Shown one piece after another: positions 17,212 to 33,006 of a stretch of DNA of 43,625 bases (position 1 is its first letter; the number at the start of each line of letters is the position of its first letter). The notes beneath the pieces are model-generated. The model did not search any database and was not told the DNA's origin. It worked only from the letters and a program-made list of their open reading frames with translations. The translations under genes were made by a program, and so were the position numbers. The stretch spans positions 38,489 through 82,113 of the forward strand of contig NZ_CADDIL010000005.1 in assembly GCF_902809815.1 (NCBI RefSeq), written 5' to 3'. This DNA comes from Spiroplasma endosymbiont of Danaus chrysippus. Lineage in GTDB: Bacteria > Bacillota_I > Bacilli_A > Mycoplasmatales > VBWQ01.

Positions 17212-18981
17212 ATGGCAGAAAAATCTTTACTACAAATGAAAATTAAACTTTTACCTAATATTGCTGGATGTTATTTATTTAAAGATATACATAATAATTT
17301 GATTTATGTTGGTAAAGCTAATTCATTAAAAAAACGAGTAACTTCATATTTAAATAAAGCCAGTAATTTTAAAACAATGTTATTAGTTAATGATATTCAT
17401 GATGTTGAATACATTACGACATCTAATGAAAAAGAGGCTTTAATTTTAGAACAAACATTGATTAAAAAACATCATCCTAAATATAATATTTTGTTAGCAG
17501 ATGATAAAAAATATCCTTATATTCAAATCACTAATAATCGTGATCCACAATATCGTTATGTACGTAGTGCTACTAAAAAAGAGGGACATTATTATGGACC
17601 ATTTCCCGATGGTACTGGTGCGCGTGAAATTTTAAAGTTATTGGAACGAATTTTTCCATTACGAAAATGTGCTGGTAATCTTGGTAAACCTTGTTTATAT
17701 TATCATTTACAGCAATGTTCTGGCGCTTGTTTTAAATCAGTACCTATTACTTATTATGAAGATATGATTAGTAAAATTGATCAATTTTTCAAAGGGAATG
17801 TTACTGCTGTTAAAAAAATATTAATTAATAATATGAATATTAGTGTTGAAAACTTACAATTTGAAAATGCTAATCGTATTAAAATTTTGTTATCAAAAAT
17901 AGATTTATTTTTATCACAACAAGTTGTTGAGTTTCAAGATTATGGAAATCGCGATTTTATTAATTTTTTAATTGAAGATGAAATGGTTGTTTTAATTACT
18001 TTATTTTATCGTAATGGTAAATTGCAAGCTAAAGATGAACAAATAGTTCAAAATAATTACTTAGAAATTCAAGATTTAATTCGTAATTATTGTCAACAAC
18101 TATATAGTAAAAATACATTACCAAATGAAATATATTTACCATCAAATATTGATTTAAAACAATTAAAATTATTATTTCCACAAATAAAATTTATTAATCC
18201 AATTAAAGGAACAAAAGAACATATTTTAACATTGGCAAAAACCAATGCCATTTATGCATGAAATAATTATTTACAAACTAATCAGTTTAATGCACCGTTA
18301 AATATGATGAAAGTATTATCACAATGATTAAAAATTCCTAATTTAAATCATTTAGAGGTTTTTGATGTTTCTAATCTTCAACAAAGTGCTAGTGTTGGTG
18401 GTATGATTGTTTATAAGAATGGTAATCCTAGTTTTAATGATTATCGTAAATTTTTATTAGATCCAAAAATTATTGATGATTATCATCGTTTTTGTGAAAT
18501 GATTTATCGTAGATATCATCACTTAGTTATTAATAAATTGTCACTTCCTGATTTAATTATTGTTGATGGTGGAAAACCACAAATTAGTGCTACATTAGAA
18601 CAACTAACATTATTAAACTTAACAATTCCTATTATTGGATTAGTTAAAAATAAAAAACATCAAACTGATAAAATTATAAATGATAAAATGCAAATTATTA
18701 ACATTCCTAAAACTGATGCTTGTTTTTTATTTTTGAGTAAATTACAAGATCAAGTTCATAATTATGCAATTAAATATCATAAAACAAAACGAAGTCAATC
18801 AATGATAAATAGTGTTTTATCATCAGTACCAGGAATTGGTTTACAATTACAAAATAAAATATTACAGCAATTTCCAACTTGACAATTATTGCAAAATGCT
18901 ACAAAAACAGAACTTTCATCATTAGTTAAATCAAAAGTAATTTTAGAAAAACTATGAAAAGAATTACATAGTTTTGAATAA
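17212..18981 (+). CDS. uvrC: Excinuclease ABC subunit C
   Basis: 589 aa, family-typical. The GIY-YIG nuclease domain is at about 15-95 (GCYLFKD, LIYVGKANSLKKRVTSYL) with the 3'-incision metal Glu in NEKEALILEQTLIKKHHPKY. A Cys-rich stretch CAGNLGKPCLYYHLQQCSGAC, the UVR motif (ENLQFENANRIKILLSKIDLF), the RNase H-like 5'-incision domain (VFDVSNLQQSASVGGMIVYK, IIVDGGKPQIS) and a C-terminal helix-hairpin-helix (SVPGIGLQLQNKILQQF) follow in order. Start chosen at ATG with TAGGTGA upstream; an in-frame TTG 24 nt earlier is less likely. It makes the dual incisions in nucleotide excision repair with UvrAB. Confidence 0.96.
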
Positions 18982-19063
18982 TATATTATTAAGAAATAAA
19001 TAATAATGTAAATAAGATATTTATTTAAGTTACTAATGTAAAAATATGAAAAATTAGATAAAA

Positions 19064-19087
19064 AATATCTTAATGTTTTAAGATATT
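19064..19087. terminator. Hairpin between convergent uvrC and ankyrin genes
   Basis: AATATCTTA / TAAGATATT around an ATGTTT loop, with A/T flanks on both sides. It includes the likely original stop codon of the minus-strand ankyrin gene. Confidence 0.5.
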
Positions 19088-20966
19088 GAAAATTTTAAGG
19101 TGTTGCTTTCGTTTGTGAAAGAATTTTGCATTTGTAAATCGATACTACTAATATGTTCTCAACTTTCAATACTATTTTTATCTTTTGGCATATAATAGTC
19201 AATAATTTTTTTCTATTTTCACTGGCATTTTTATTAATTTCTTTTTTTTTCAATTAGATTTCAATTTGGAGATGAAGGAATTAATTGTTTTATAAATAGT
19301 TTATTTTTATAAGTTAATTGATGTTCTTTTTTAGTAGTTAAAGTATTTTTTGATTGTAATAACATACAAGCATGATTTCATGCCGAATTTCCTGAATTAT
19401 CTTTATAATCAATATCAACTGGTCATTCATTTATTAAATAAGTTACTAATTTTTGTCAATCATTTAATACTGCTATATGTAATAATGAATAATTTTCTTT
19501 TCCAAACTTGATAATATTAATAAAATCTTTTTTTTTAGAGAATGATTATTAAGTTCTGAATTAATATTTTTAAGTTTTTGATTTAAATTATGTTCATAGT
19601 TATCAATCATTTCAATAATTTCTTCTTGATTATTTTTTCAAATTTCATTATCATTTTGATTATCTTTTATTTCATTAGTTTTTTTTAGTTGTTCATTTAA
19701 AACATTATTAATGTTTAGTATCATTTCTTTAGCATTTATTAAATTTATTAAATTTGCTGCTTTTAGTTGATTTAGTTGATTTACTTGCATGATTATCTTT
19801 TTTATCTGTCAATGATTATATTTGGTTGCAAATAATAAAGCAGTATTACCATTTACATCTACATCATCAATATTAGCATTATTATGTGCTAATAAAGTTT
19901 TAACTATATCCAAATGTCCATTTTTAGCAGCTATCATTAAAGGACTGTAACCAGATTGATCTGAATAATTAACATTAACATTTTTTGTTAGTAAAGTGTT
20001 AACTATTTCCAAATAGCCTTTTCAAGTACTTCATATTAAAGCTGTATCACCTTTTTCATTCACATAATTAATATTGGTATTATGTACTATTAAACTATTA
20101 ACTATATTTAGATAGCCATTTCGCGCGCTTCATATTAAAGCATTATTATTTATTTGATTTGTATGATCAACATTAGCATTATGCGCTATTATAACATTAG
20201 ATATATCTAAATATCCGTTTCTGGCGGCTTACTTGAAAGCAGTGTAACCTTCTATATTTTCATGATTAATATTAATATTATGTTGCATTATTAAACTATT
20301 AACAATATTTAAGTGTCCGTTTCTAACGGCTCATATTAAAGTTGTATCACCATAACGATTTTCATGATTAATATTAGCAAAATTATCGATTAAGAGATTA
20401 ATGATTTCATGGTGTCCGTTTCTGGCGGCTAAGATTAAAGCGGTTTCATCATTATCTTCATTTATATGATTAACATTGGCATTATGTGTTATTAATACAT
20501 TAACGATATTTAAGTGTCCATTTTTAGCAGCTAGTGTTAAAGCAGTATTATTAAAATTATTAGAATGATCAATATTAATATTATGTTGCATTATTAAACT
20601 ATTAACGATATTTAAGTGTCCATTTTTAGCAGCTAGTGTTAAAGCAGTTTCATTACCATTATTTTCATGATTAATATTAGCGTTATTTTCTATTAGTGTA
20701 TTAACTATTTCAATATGATTATTTTCAGCAGCTAATAATAAAGCAGTATTACCAAATATATTAGCATGATTGATATTAGCACCATTTTCTAGTAAAGTTT
20801 TAACTACATCTAGGTGTCCATTTCAGTCGGCTAGTGTTAAAGCACTAAAATTATTTATAGTTAAATAATTAACATCAGCACTATTATTTGTCAGTAAAAT
20901 TTGAATTGTATCTAAATCACCATTTCAAGCATTATTTATTAATTTTTCATTTAAATCGTCATTCAT
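19078..20966 (-). pseudogene. Ankyrin-repeat protein gene, decayed
   Basis: ATG at 20966 with AAAGGAGTAAAAAA upstream. About 11 ankyrin repeats follow in tandem, each near 33 aa with consensus N-x-T-A-L-x-x-A-A-x-x-G-H-L-x-I-V-x-x-L-x-x-x-x-A-N-x-N. A UAA at 20229-20231 interrupts repeat 7 (GYTAFK-stop-AARNG) where sister repeats have Trp (TGA). After the repeats come a charged helical segment (KEMILNINNVLNEQLKKTNE) and another ankyrin-like pair (YSLLHIAVLNDWQKLVTYLI). These are separated by a frameshift in the A-run near 19533-19541; two more A-run shifts near 19215-19245 lead to a tail ending NSFTNESNTLKFSIS. No signal peptide. Such proteins often act in host interaction or protein binding, but this copy seems non-functional. 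Confidence 0.85.
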
Positions 20967-23243
<2,277 letters not shown>

Positions 23244-23260
23244 GAAAAAGGAGTTTATAA

Positions 23261-25777
<2,517 letters not shown>

Positions 25778-25895
25778 AATAAACTTTTTTATTGAAAATT
25801 ATGAACTTTTTTAAAGAATTAGTTTTTTTGAATTTCATAATATAAATTTAAATAATAATTTTAGTTAAGAGTGAATAGGATAGGACTTATATCAA

Positions 25896-25904
25896 TGCTA
25901 TAAT
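25896..25904 (+). promoter_or_regulatory. Extended -10 promoter for gapN
   Basis: TGC-TATAAT (25896-25904), an extended -10 motif 33 nt from the gapN start. No convincing -35, which extended -10 promoters do not require. Confidence 0.6.
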
Positions 25905-25936
25905 TATTATAGTAGTGATTTAAGGAGGAAGTATAG

Positions 25937-27376
25937 ATGACAAATAATATTATTAAATATCAATCTCTAATTAATGGTGAGTTGTATGAAAATGGTAATT
26001 GAATATCAGTTATCAACCCCACTACTAATAAAATAGCAGGTCAAGTTCCTGCCTTAACTAAAGTTGAAATTAAAAAAGTATATGAATCTGCAAAATTTGC
26101 TCAAAAAAATTGAGAACAAATGCCTATTTTAAAAAGAATTTCTTTTTTAAATTCTTGAAAACAATTAATTATTCGCGATAAATTAATACTTGCTGAATTA
26201 ATGACCAATGAAATTGCTAAAGGCACAAAAGCGGCTTGCAGTGAAATTGATAGAACAGTTGAATATATTGAATATACTTTACAAGAAGCATTACGTCTTC
26301 ATCCTGAATCTTATACAGGTGATAGTTGAGGAAGTATGAACAAATTAGCTATTTTTGAATACGTACCAAAAGGAATTGTTCTTGCTATTTCCCCTTTTAA
26401 TTATCCGATAAATTTATCAGTCTCTAAAATATTTCCAGCACTTGTGACCGGTAATAGTGTTGTTTTTAAACCCGCAACACAAGGATCATTGGTGGGATTA
26501 CACTTAGCTAAATTAGCCAAAGAAGTTAACATTCCTAATGGTGTTTTTAATGCTATAAGTGTTAAAGGTAGTGAAATTGGTGATAGTTTAGTTGAAAATG
26601 AAGCAATTAACGTTATTTCTTTTACTGGTAGTGCTGTTGTTGGTAATCGTATTTCACAGAAATCTTTAAAAGCTGATTTGATTTTAGAATTAGGAGGTAA
26701 AGATCCAGCAATAGTGCTTAATGATGCTGATCTTGAAGATACAGCAACCAAAATCATTAAAGGTGCATTTAGTTATTCAGGACAACGATGTACTGCTATT
26801 AAGAGAGTGTTAGTACAAAGAACAATTAGTAGCAAATTAATTCCAATTTTAAAAGAAAAAGTTGAAAAATTAACTGTTGGTTTGCCCACAGATGATTGTG
26901 ATATTACTCCTGTTATTGATCAACCAACAGTTGATAATGCTAAAAAATTAATTAAAGATGCTTTAGATAAAGGAGCCAATTGTTTAATTGGTAATAAATT
27001 TAAAGAAAATTTAATGTGACCAACTATTATTACTGACGTAACAACAAAAATGAATTTAGCATGAGAAGAACCTTTTGCACCATTGTTGCCGATTATTATT
27101 TTTGATGAAGTAAAAGAAGCAATTAATATTGCAAATGATTCACAATATGGTTTACAAGCTTCTGTTTTTACTACTAATATTAATAGTGCAATGAGTATTG
27201 CTAAATTATTAGAAGTTGGAAGTGTTAATATTAACGATCAGTCACAACGTGGTCCCGATCACTTTTCTTTTGTTGGTGTTAAGGATTCGGGACTTGGCGT
27301 ACAAGGTATTCGTCCTTCGTTACTTGCTTTTACTAGACCAAAAGGGATTGTCATTAATTGAAAAACAAAAATTTAA
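25937..27376 (+). CDS. gapN: NADP-dependent non-phosphorylating glyceraldehyde-3-phosphate dehydrogenase
   Basis: 479 aa, close to Streptococcus GapN. Aldehyde dehydrogenase fold: ISPFNYPINLSVSKIFPAL, FKPATQGSLVG, ISFTGSAVVGNRIS, catalytic Glu251 in LILELGGKDPAIVL, nucleophile Cys285 in YSGQRCTAIKRVLVQ. WEEPFAPLLPIIIFD and the C-terminal SVNINDQSQRGPDHFSFVG match GapN substrate-binding motifs. Oxidises glyceraldehyde-3-phosphate directly to 3-phosphoglycerate, making NADPH and bypassing one ATP step of glycolysis. NADPH supply fits the reduced metabolism of mollicutes. RBS AAGGAGGAAG. Confidence 0.94.
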
Positions 27377-27380
27377 AAGA

Positions 27381-27425
27381 AAAAATAAAACTTATTTTAA
27401 TAAAAAAATAAGTTTTATTTTTTTA
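27381..27425 (+). terminator. Rho-independent terminator after gapN
   Basis: AAAATAAAACTTATTTT / AAAATAAGTTTTATTTT: long perfect stem with a short A-rich loop and T-run, just 5 nt after the stop. Confidence 0.85.
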
Positions 27426-27622
27426 TTAAAATAGTGGTAAGATAAAAATGTAATAAATTTTTGTCCTTGTTAATTAGATTTTTATTTTTTTAACATTCTT
27501 ATATAAAAAGCATAATAAAAATATTACATATCATTGTAACTTTTATTTTAAAAAATAAGTTATTAAAATAGTGCCGAGGATAAAGTACTGTTACATGAAA
27601 TGCAAAAAATATGGAGGTAAAT

Positions 27623-27838
27623 ATGGCAAAACGAAAAATTGTCCTTGTTGGATGTGGAGCTGTTGGTAGTAGTTTTATTTACAGTGCCATTAATCAAGGT
27701 TTAGTCCAAGAATATGTATTAATTGATGCTTTTGAAGGTATAGCTGAAGGTAATGCGATTGATTTTGCTGATTGTCAATCAGCTTTAGATCATCCTTTTA
27801 TTTCAATTAAGGCTGGAAATTATAGTGATTGTAAAGAG
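27623..27838 (+). pseudogene. ldh: L-lactate dehydrogenase, N-terminal fragment
   Basis: ATG at 27623 with AGGAGG upstream. MAKRKIVLVGCGAVGSSFIY is the NAD-binding Rossmann start. YVLIDAFEGIAEGNAIDFAD contains the Asp that selects NAD(H), and SALDHPFISIKAGNYSDCK follows as in other Spiroplasma/Bacillus LDH. The match ends at about residue 72 where the IS3-family element and its TTGCTAC repeats begin. The C-terminal catalytic part (Arg/His site) is not on the other side of the IS. Lactate production would need another ldh. Confidence 0.88.
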
Positions 27839-27856
27839 CTACTTGCTACTTGCTAC

Positions 27857-28977
27857 TTAGCCCTTTTTACTAGACCATTAATTTAAAAAAACTTGAATGT
27901 ATTCGAAAAACAATTGTGTTATACAATTAACACTAATTTTGACATGAAAGGATTTTTAATAATGGATAAAATTAAACAAATAGCATTAGTAATTAACAAG
28001 TTAAATATCAAACAAAAAATTCAAATTATTGATGATAGCAAAAACCAATATTCAATTAGATATCTTTGCCAACATCTTCAACTAAACCGATCAACATATT
28101 ATTTTGTAAAAAACAAACAAAACCCTATTAAAAAAGAAAAAAATCAAATTAGTAATTGTACACATAAATATCAAGAATTATGCCAACTTTTACTTGAATT
28201 TCATTTTACAAGAAAAGGACAAATTTATGGCTATTTACGAATTTTTTCAGCATTTAAAGAATGATTAAAACAATACAAACATATTATTTTAAATCTAGAA
28301 TTATCAACAAAACAAATGCGAAAAATTATGAAAGATCACAATCTTCAAGGATTAAAACAAACTAAAAATAACTATCCTAAAAACAAAAAAAATCCAAATA
28401 AGTGAATACCTACAATGGATAAAGTAAACAAAGATTATAAAAGTACAACCTCTTCAAATCAAATTTGATCAATGGACACTAAACAAATAAATACTAAAGA
28501 AGGTTGATTATATCTTTTTGTAATTATTGATTTTTATTCAAATAATATTGTAAGCTATAATACATGTTCAAACAAATCCTATCAAGATTTAATCCTTCCT
28601 GCACTTGAAAAAATAAATCAACAATTCTCTTGAAACCAAGTAAAAAACGTTATTTTACACTCAGATAACGCCAACGAATTTTATTGTCAAGACATCACAA
28701 ATTGAGCTGCTGATAAGCAAATAATTTTAAGCAAAAAACAACCTTATGATATTGGTGGCAATGTAATATCTGAAAACTGATTTTCTCATTTATCTCAAGA
28801 ATGACTACCTAAAGGTTCAAATCAATATTTTTCTCTCAATGAAGCTATAAATGATGTAAACCAATATATTATGTTTTATAATTACGAAAGAATACATTCT
28901 AAATTTCTAAAACCACCAATTTCACAAATAAAAATTTAAAACTGTCTATCCAAAAGTGGTCCAGTATTTAGGGCTAA
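27857..28977 (+). mobile_element. IS3-family element, copy 2 (complete)
   Basis: 1121 bp, identical in length and apparently sequence to 14663-15783, same inverted ends. Left flank has two full TTGCTAC units plus a partial one. The right flank (CCACCACCCTGATATT) is not the continuation of ldh, so a deletion or recombination occurred at this copy. Confidence 0.92.
27962..28939 (+). CDS. IS3-family transposase
   Basis: 325 aa, the same protein as at 14768-15745 with the Asp/Asp/Glu catalytic set and HTH segment intact. Identity of the two copies suggests recent transposition or gene conversion. Confidence 0.9.
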
Positions 28978-29132
28978 CCACCACCACCCTGATATTTTTT
29001 ATTTTTAATATTAGTAACATTTTTTTATATAAGGAAGTTTAAAAATAATTCCTTTATTTAATTGAACTAACTATTTAATTATGCAATAATATTGTATTGT
29101 ATATAACTCAATTATTATTAAGGAGGCGCACA

Positions 29133-29282
29133 ATGCGTGATGGATTAACTTTAAGATGTGAAGTTTGCAAAGAAGAAAATTATATTGCTGATCGTAATAA
29201 AAAAACTAAGCCTGAAAAATTAGAAACAAAAAAACATTGTTCTCGTTGTAATCAACATACACTACATAAAGAAAAGAAATAA
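29133..29282 (+). CDS. rpmG: 50S ribosomal protein L33
   Basis: 49 aa, the usual length. [20 protein letters not shown] and [15 protein letters not shown] give two CxxC pairs (zinc-binding type L33). Start at the ATG with AAGGAGG 9 nt upstream. The terminator stem begins inside the last codons. Confidence 0.93.
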   Translation: MRDGLTLRCEVCKEENYIADRNKKTKPEKLETKKHCSRCNQHTLHKEKK

Positions 29283-29306
29283 GTTTTACTTATTTCTTTT
29301 CTTTAA
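29268..29306 (+). terminator. Terminator overlapping the rpmG stop
   Basis: AAAGAAAAGAAATAAG / CTTATTTCTTTTCTTT, a perfect 16-bp stem with a TTTTA loop. Its left arm contains the last rpmG codons and stop. Confidence 0.85.
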
Positions 29307-29365
29307 TTTGCAGTACAATATACTTAGTTATTAATTAATGATTTATTAAAAGGATTGAATTTAAA

Positions 29366-30442
29366 ATGAAAAATTTAAATAAAAAAGAAATTATTGAAAC
29401 AATATTAACCAAAAATAAAATAGATGCTATGTTATTTTATTCTCCCGAAAATCGCTTTTGATATAGTGATTTTATTTCAACGTTAGGTTATTTATTGATT
29501 AGCAAAAATGACGCAAATTTATTATTAGATGGAAGATATATTACTGAGGGAAAAGAAAATGCCAAAAATGTTAAATGCATTCAATTTAGTAATATTTTTT
29601 CTTCATTGAAAGATTTATTAAAATCACAAAAAATTAAAAAAATTGGTTTTGAAGCAGAATATATTACTATTGCTCAATTAGAAAGTTGAAAGCAAGAAAT
29701 TAAAGATATTGAATTTGTTCCAATTTATGTTAGTTCACTAAGAATGATTAAAGATGAAATCGAAATTGCACGAATTGCAAAAGCGTGTGCTATTGGTGAT
29801 TTGGCTTTTAATGAAGTTTTAAGCTTTATCCGACCTGGTGTTAGTGAAAAAGATGTTGAAGATATAATATTACGTTCATTTGTTAAAAATGGTGCAACAA
29901 AAGCATCATTTGATACTATTGTTGCTTCTGGAGAAAGAGGAGCAATGCCTCATGGTAAAGCTAGTAATAAAAAAATTGGCAATAATGAGTTAATTACTTG
30001 TGACTTTGGTTGTGTATATGAAGGTTTTTGTTCAGATATGACTAGAACTTTTGCGATTGGTAAAATTAATCCAAAATTAATTGAAATTCATGAAATAGTT
30101 AAGTCAGCACAAATGGCAGGAATTAAGGCTATAAAGCCGGGTATAGCTATTGGTGAAATTGATAAGATTTGTAGAGAATATATTAAAGAAAAGGGTTATG
30201 AACAATATTTTACTCATGGTACTGGTCATGGACTTGGTATTGAAATTCATGAATCACCTTGAGTTATTAAAAATGAATCTACTATTTTAGTTCCGGGAAT
30301 GCTTATTACTGTTGAACCAGGTATTTATATTCCTAATTTAGGTGGTGTTAGAATTGAAGATGATATTTTAGTTACCAAAGATGGTTATCAAATTTTAACA
30401 AAATCATCTCGTGAAATTGATATTTGAAAGGAGAAAAAATAA
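29366..30442 (+). CDS. M24 metallopeptidase (Xaa-Pro aminopeptidase/dipeptidase type)
   Basis: 358 aa. N-terminal creatinase-type domain ([15 protein letters not shown]), then the pita-bread domain with all five metal ligands visible. These are the two Asp of [19 protein letters not shown], His in [16 protein letters not shown], Glu in [13 protein letters not shown] and Glu in RIEDDILVT. Removes N-terminal residues before Pro (or cleaves X-Pro dipeptides), recycling peptides. The last codons hold the RBS of efp (AAAGGAG), as in Firmicutes where this peptidase gene precedes efp. Confidence 0.92.
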
Positions 30443-30444
30443 AA

Positions 30445-31008
30445 ATGATTAACGTTAATGATTTTAAACCAGGAATTACTTTTTTACATAATAAAACTGA
30501 TATTTTAATAGTTATTGAATCAGCACATTCTAAAAGTGGACGTGGACAAGCGCATGTGAAAGTAAAAGCAAAAAATTTAAGAACACAAGCTATTATTAGT
30601 ATTACTTTTACTGGTGGTGATACAGTTTATCCAGCTATTATTGATAAACGACCAGCAATTTATAGTTATGATGATGGTATGTATTCAGTTTTTATGGATA
30701 ATGAAGATTATAATGAAATTAGGATTGATCAATCACGCTTATCATGAGAAAAAAAATTTTTAGTTCCTGGTAATGAAGTATCATTAAGGGTTTATAAAAA
30801 TTTAGAAATATTAGGTATTGATTTACCTCCTTCGGTAGTATTAGCGGTTGTTGATGCTCCACCAGGAGTAAAGGGAAATAGTGTTTCTAACACGACAAAA
30901 ACAGCTATTTTAGAAACTGGTTTACAATTACAAGTACCAATGTTTATTAATAATGGTGATAAAATTGTAGTAAGTACAGATGAAGGGAAATACAAAACTC
31001 GCGCTTAA
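30445..31008 (+). CDS. efp: Elongation factor P
   Basis: 187 aa, three-domain EF-P. MINVNDFKPGITFLHNKTDI, loop HSKSGRGQAHVKVKAKNL, then TFTGGDTVYPAIIDKRP and C-terminal APPGVKGNSVSNTTKTAILE with LQVPMFINNGDKIVVSTDEG. The tip of the loop has Arg33 where E. coli EF-P has the modified Lys34 (KPGKGQ). Relieves ribosome stalling at polyproline. Its start is 2 nt after the peptidase stop, so it is likely translationally coupled. Confidence 0.95.
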
Positions 31009-31022
31009 GAAAGGTGAATATT

Positions 31023-31391
31023 ATGGAAATACTTATTGAAGAAAGTAAAGTTGGAACATTAAAATTATCTTCGTTAGTTATTAAAAAATTTATTTATATG
31101 TTATTAATTAATGATAACTATCAATTAACATTAGAAGATGTTGAAGTTCTAATGTTAGAAACAAATGATATTACTGCTATTAATAATAATATTGTTATGC
31201 GAATAAAATTAATTGTTAATCCAAATGAAGATTTAGTAAATTTAAAAAATAAAATTAATAATTTAATTTTAAGACGTACTGAATCAGCTTTAAATTTATT
31301 TTTATTAAATATTCATATAATATTTATTGCTCAAACTAAGGAAGTAGAAATCAACAATGCAAGAACAAAAGAAGATAACCCAGCATCATAA
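31023..31391 (+). CDS. Asp23-family (YqhY-like) protein
   Basis: 122 aa; ATG at 31023 with AAAGGTGA upstream. The C-terminal half is helical (LKNKINNLILRRTESALNLF). Weakly conserved overall; identified mainly by its place between efp and nusB (efp-yqhY-nusB in Bacillus). Its last 35 nt overlap nusB in another frame. Role unknown; in Bacillus YqhY affects lipid metabolism. Confidence 0.6.
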   Translation: MEILIEESKVGTLKLSSLVIKKFIYMLLINDNYQLTLEDVEVLMLETNDITAINNNIVMRIKLIVNPNEDLVNLKNKINNLILRRTESALNLFLLNIHIIFIAQTKEVEINNARTKEDNPAS

Positions 31392-31761
31392 AAGAATTGG
31401 CATGATGGAAGTATTATATCAATATTTCCTTGGAGGCCAATCACAACAAGCGTTTAAACAATTTCTTTTTGAAGAAGAAGGTAAGAGTTTAATTACTGAA
31501 CAATGTGAGATATTAAATAAAATAATTGATTATGAATATGATTTAATAGATTTAATCAATAATAATTTAAAACAAGGATGAGATTTTGAAAATTTAAAAC
31601 CAATTGAACAAGCAATTTTAATTTTAGCAGTGTATGAAATTGTCCATAATAAAACAGATAAAAAAATTATTATTAATGAAGCTATTATTATAACTAAAGC
31701 TTATTGTCCAAATGATGCTTATAAATACATTAATGGTGTTTTAGATAAAATAAATAATTAA
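31357..31761 (+). CDS. nusB: Transcription antitermination factor NusB
   Basis: 134 aa. All-helical; opening MQEQKKITQHHKRIGMMEVL with YQYF, then NLKPIEQAILILAVYEIVHN and the family end INEAIIITKAYCPNDAYKYI-NGVLDKI. Works with NusE in rRNA antitermination. The ATG is inside the Asp23-type gene, so the genes are coupled. Last gene before the prophage. Confidence 0.93.
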
Positions 31762-32070
31762 TTATAACTAGTATATGATTGAATTTAGTTAATAACTATA
31801 TTTCTAATATAAATATATTATGTTATTTTAAAGATAGTTTTTTATTTTATAATCCAATATTTTTGTTCAATATAACTATTTTTTTAAAATTAATAGTTAA
31901 AAAATAAAAAAATAAAGTATAATATACTTTGTTAAGTATCATTTTTCACCGCAAGTGTAAAGTTTGATAATTTTTTTATTTTCTATGATAAGATATATAA
32001 AGATTTATATTTATTTATAAATCATTCAAATTTTATTTTTATATAAATTTCAGCCAATGAATGTTTATAA
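31762..32070. other. Junction between nusB and the prophage
   Basis: AT-rich, no gene. Contains the palindrome AAAGTATAATATACTTT (31915-31931), which could also hold a -10 (TATAAT), and a weak stem (CACCGCAAGTG, flanked by TATCA/TGATA) near 31935-31975. The exact phage left end cannot be placed by eye. Confidence 0.4.
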
Positions 32071-33006
32071 ATGGATATTTCATATAATTTTTATGTTAAA
32101 AAGATTTTTTATGCTTGTTATGTTAAAAATGTTGTTTTGCCTATTGATATTTTGAAAAATGAAAGAAATAAATTAGGTGTAAAGAATATTGGTAATATTA
32201 CTAAGTTAAGAAATAATAATGTTCGTACTAAATGCAAATTAGTTCAAAAAGCATTACATAATTTTTATAATGCAAGAATTTTAAGTTTTTTAACTTTAAC
32301 TTATCATAAAAATGAAACTGATATTAAAAAAGCAAAACATGATTTACAATTATTCTTTAAACGTTTAAAGCGTTGATGAAATGACCCTAAACGTTCTAAA
32401 CATTTGGGTGAATTAAGATATTTTTATGTTTATGAATATCAAAAACGTGGTGCAGTTCATTTTCATATATTATTTAATCGTAAAATACCTTATAGTATGA
32501 TAACTAAATGATGACCACACGTTGGTAATAATAAAGGTATTGATTTAAAAGTTGTACATAAAGGAACAAATGAATTTGTAGTTAAGTATTTAAGTAAATA
32601 TGTAACAAAAGTACAAGAAAATATTAAATCTTTAAATCAAAAAGATGTTGGTATTCAAGCATATTCTTTTAGTAGAAATTGTAAAAATCCGCTTGTAGTT
32701 CGTGGTACTAAAACTTTAAGTTTACAAGAATTAGTATAAGCATGTGAAAAAGCAAAAGAATTTTATTTATTTAAAACTAAACCGAATGAACAAGGTGTTA
32801 CTCATTTAATTGGTGGAAGTTATGATTATGTTGCTGTTAGTGATTATTTTAAAGATTTTCAATATTATGTTAGTTTAGAAAGTTTGCGATTTAGGTATTG
32901 ATTAAAAAATAAATTTAATAAAAATGAAGTTTTAGATTTTCTTTATAAAGTTTTTGATAAAAGTAAAATTGAAAAAATATTTTTAAAAAATCGTGTTTTA
33001 CATTAA
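32071..33006 (+). pseudogene. Plectroviral HUH rolling-circle replication protein, split by UAA
   Basis: 312 codons with TAA at codon 223 (32737-32739), after which the same frame continues (ACEKAKEFYLFKTKPNEQGV to KNRVLH). The nuclease core is in the first part: motif 2 RGAVHFHILFNRK (His130, His132) and the motif-3 Tyr pair in KYLSKYVTK (Tyr173, Tyr177). Motif 1 is likely ILSFLTLTYH. Starts replication by nicking the double-stranded form and joining to its 5' end. The 222-aa piece retains the catalytic motifs and could still be partly active. Start codon has no clear Shine-Dalgarno. Confidence 0.85.

Noticed and set aside
19809-20931. Tandem ~99-bp periodic sequence as a CRISPR array or satellite
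   Set aside because: The periodicity is that of ankyrin repeats (33 codons), with coding-type variation and no spacer/repeat structure.
26401-26757. Minus-strand ORF of 118 codons within gapN
   Set aside because: Mirror frame of an intact, conserved gene.
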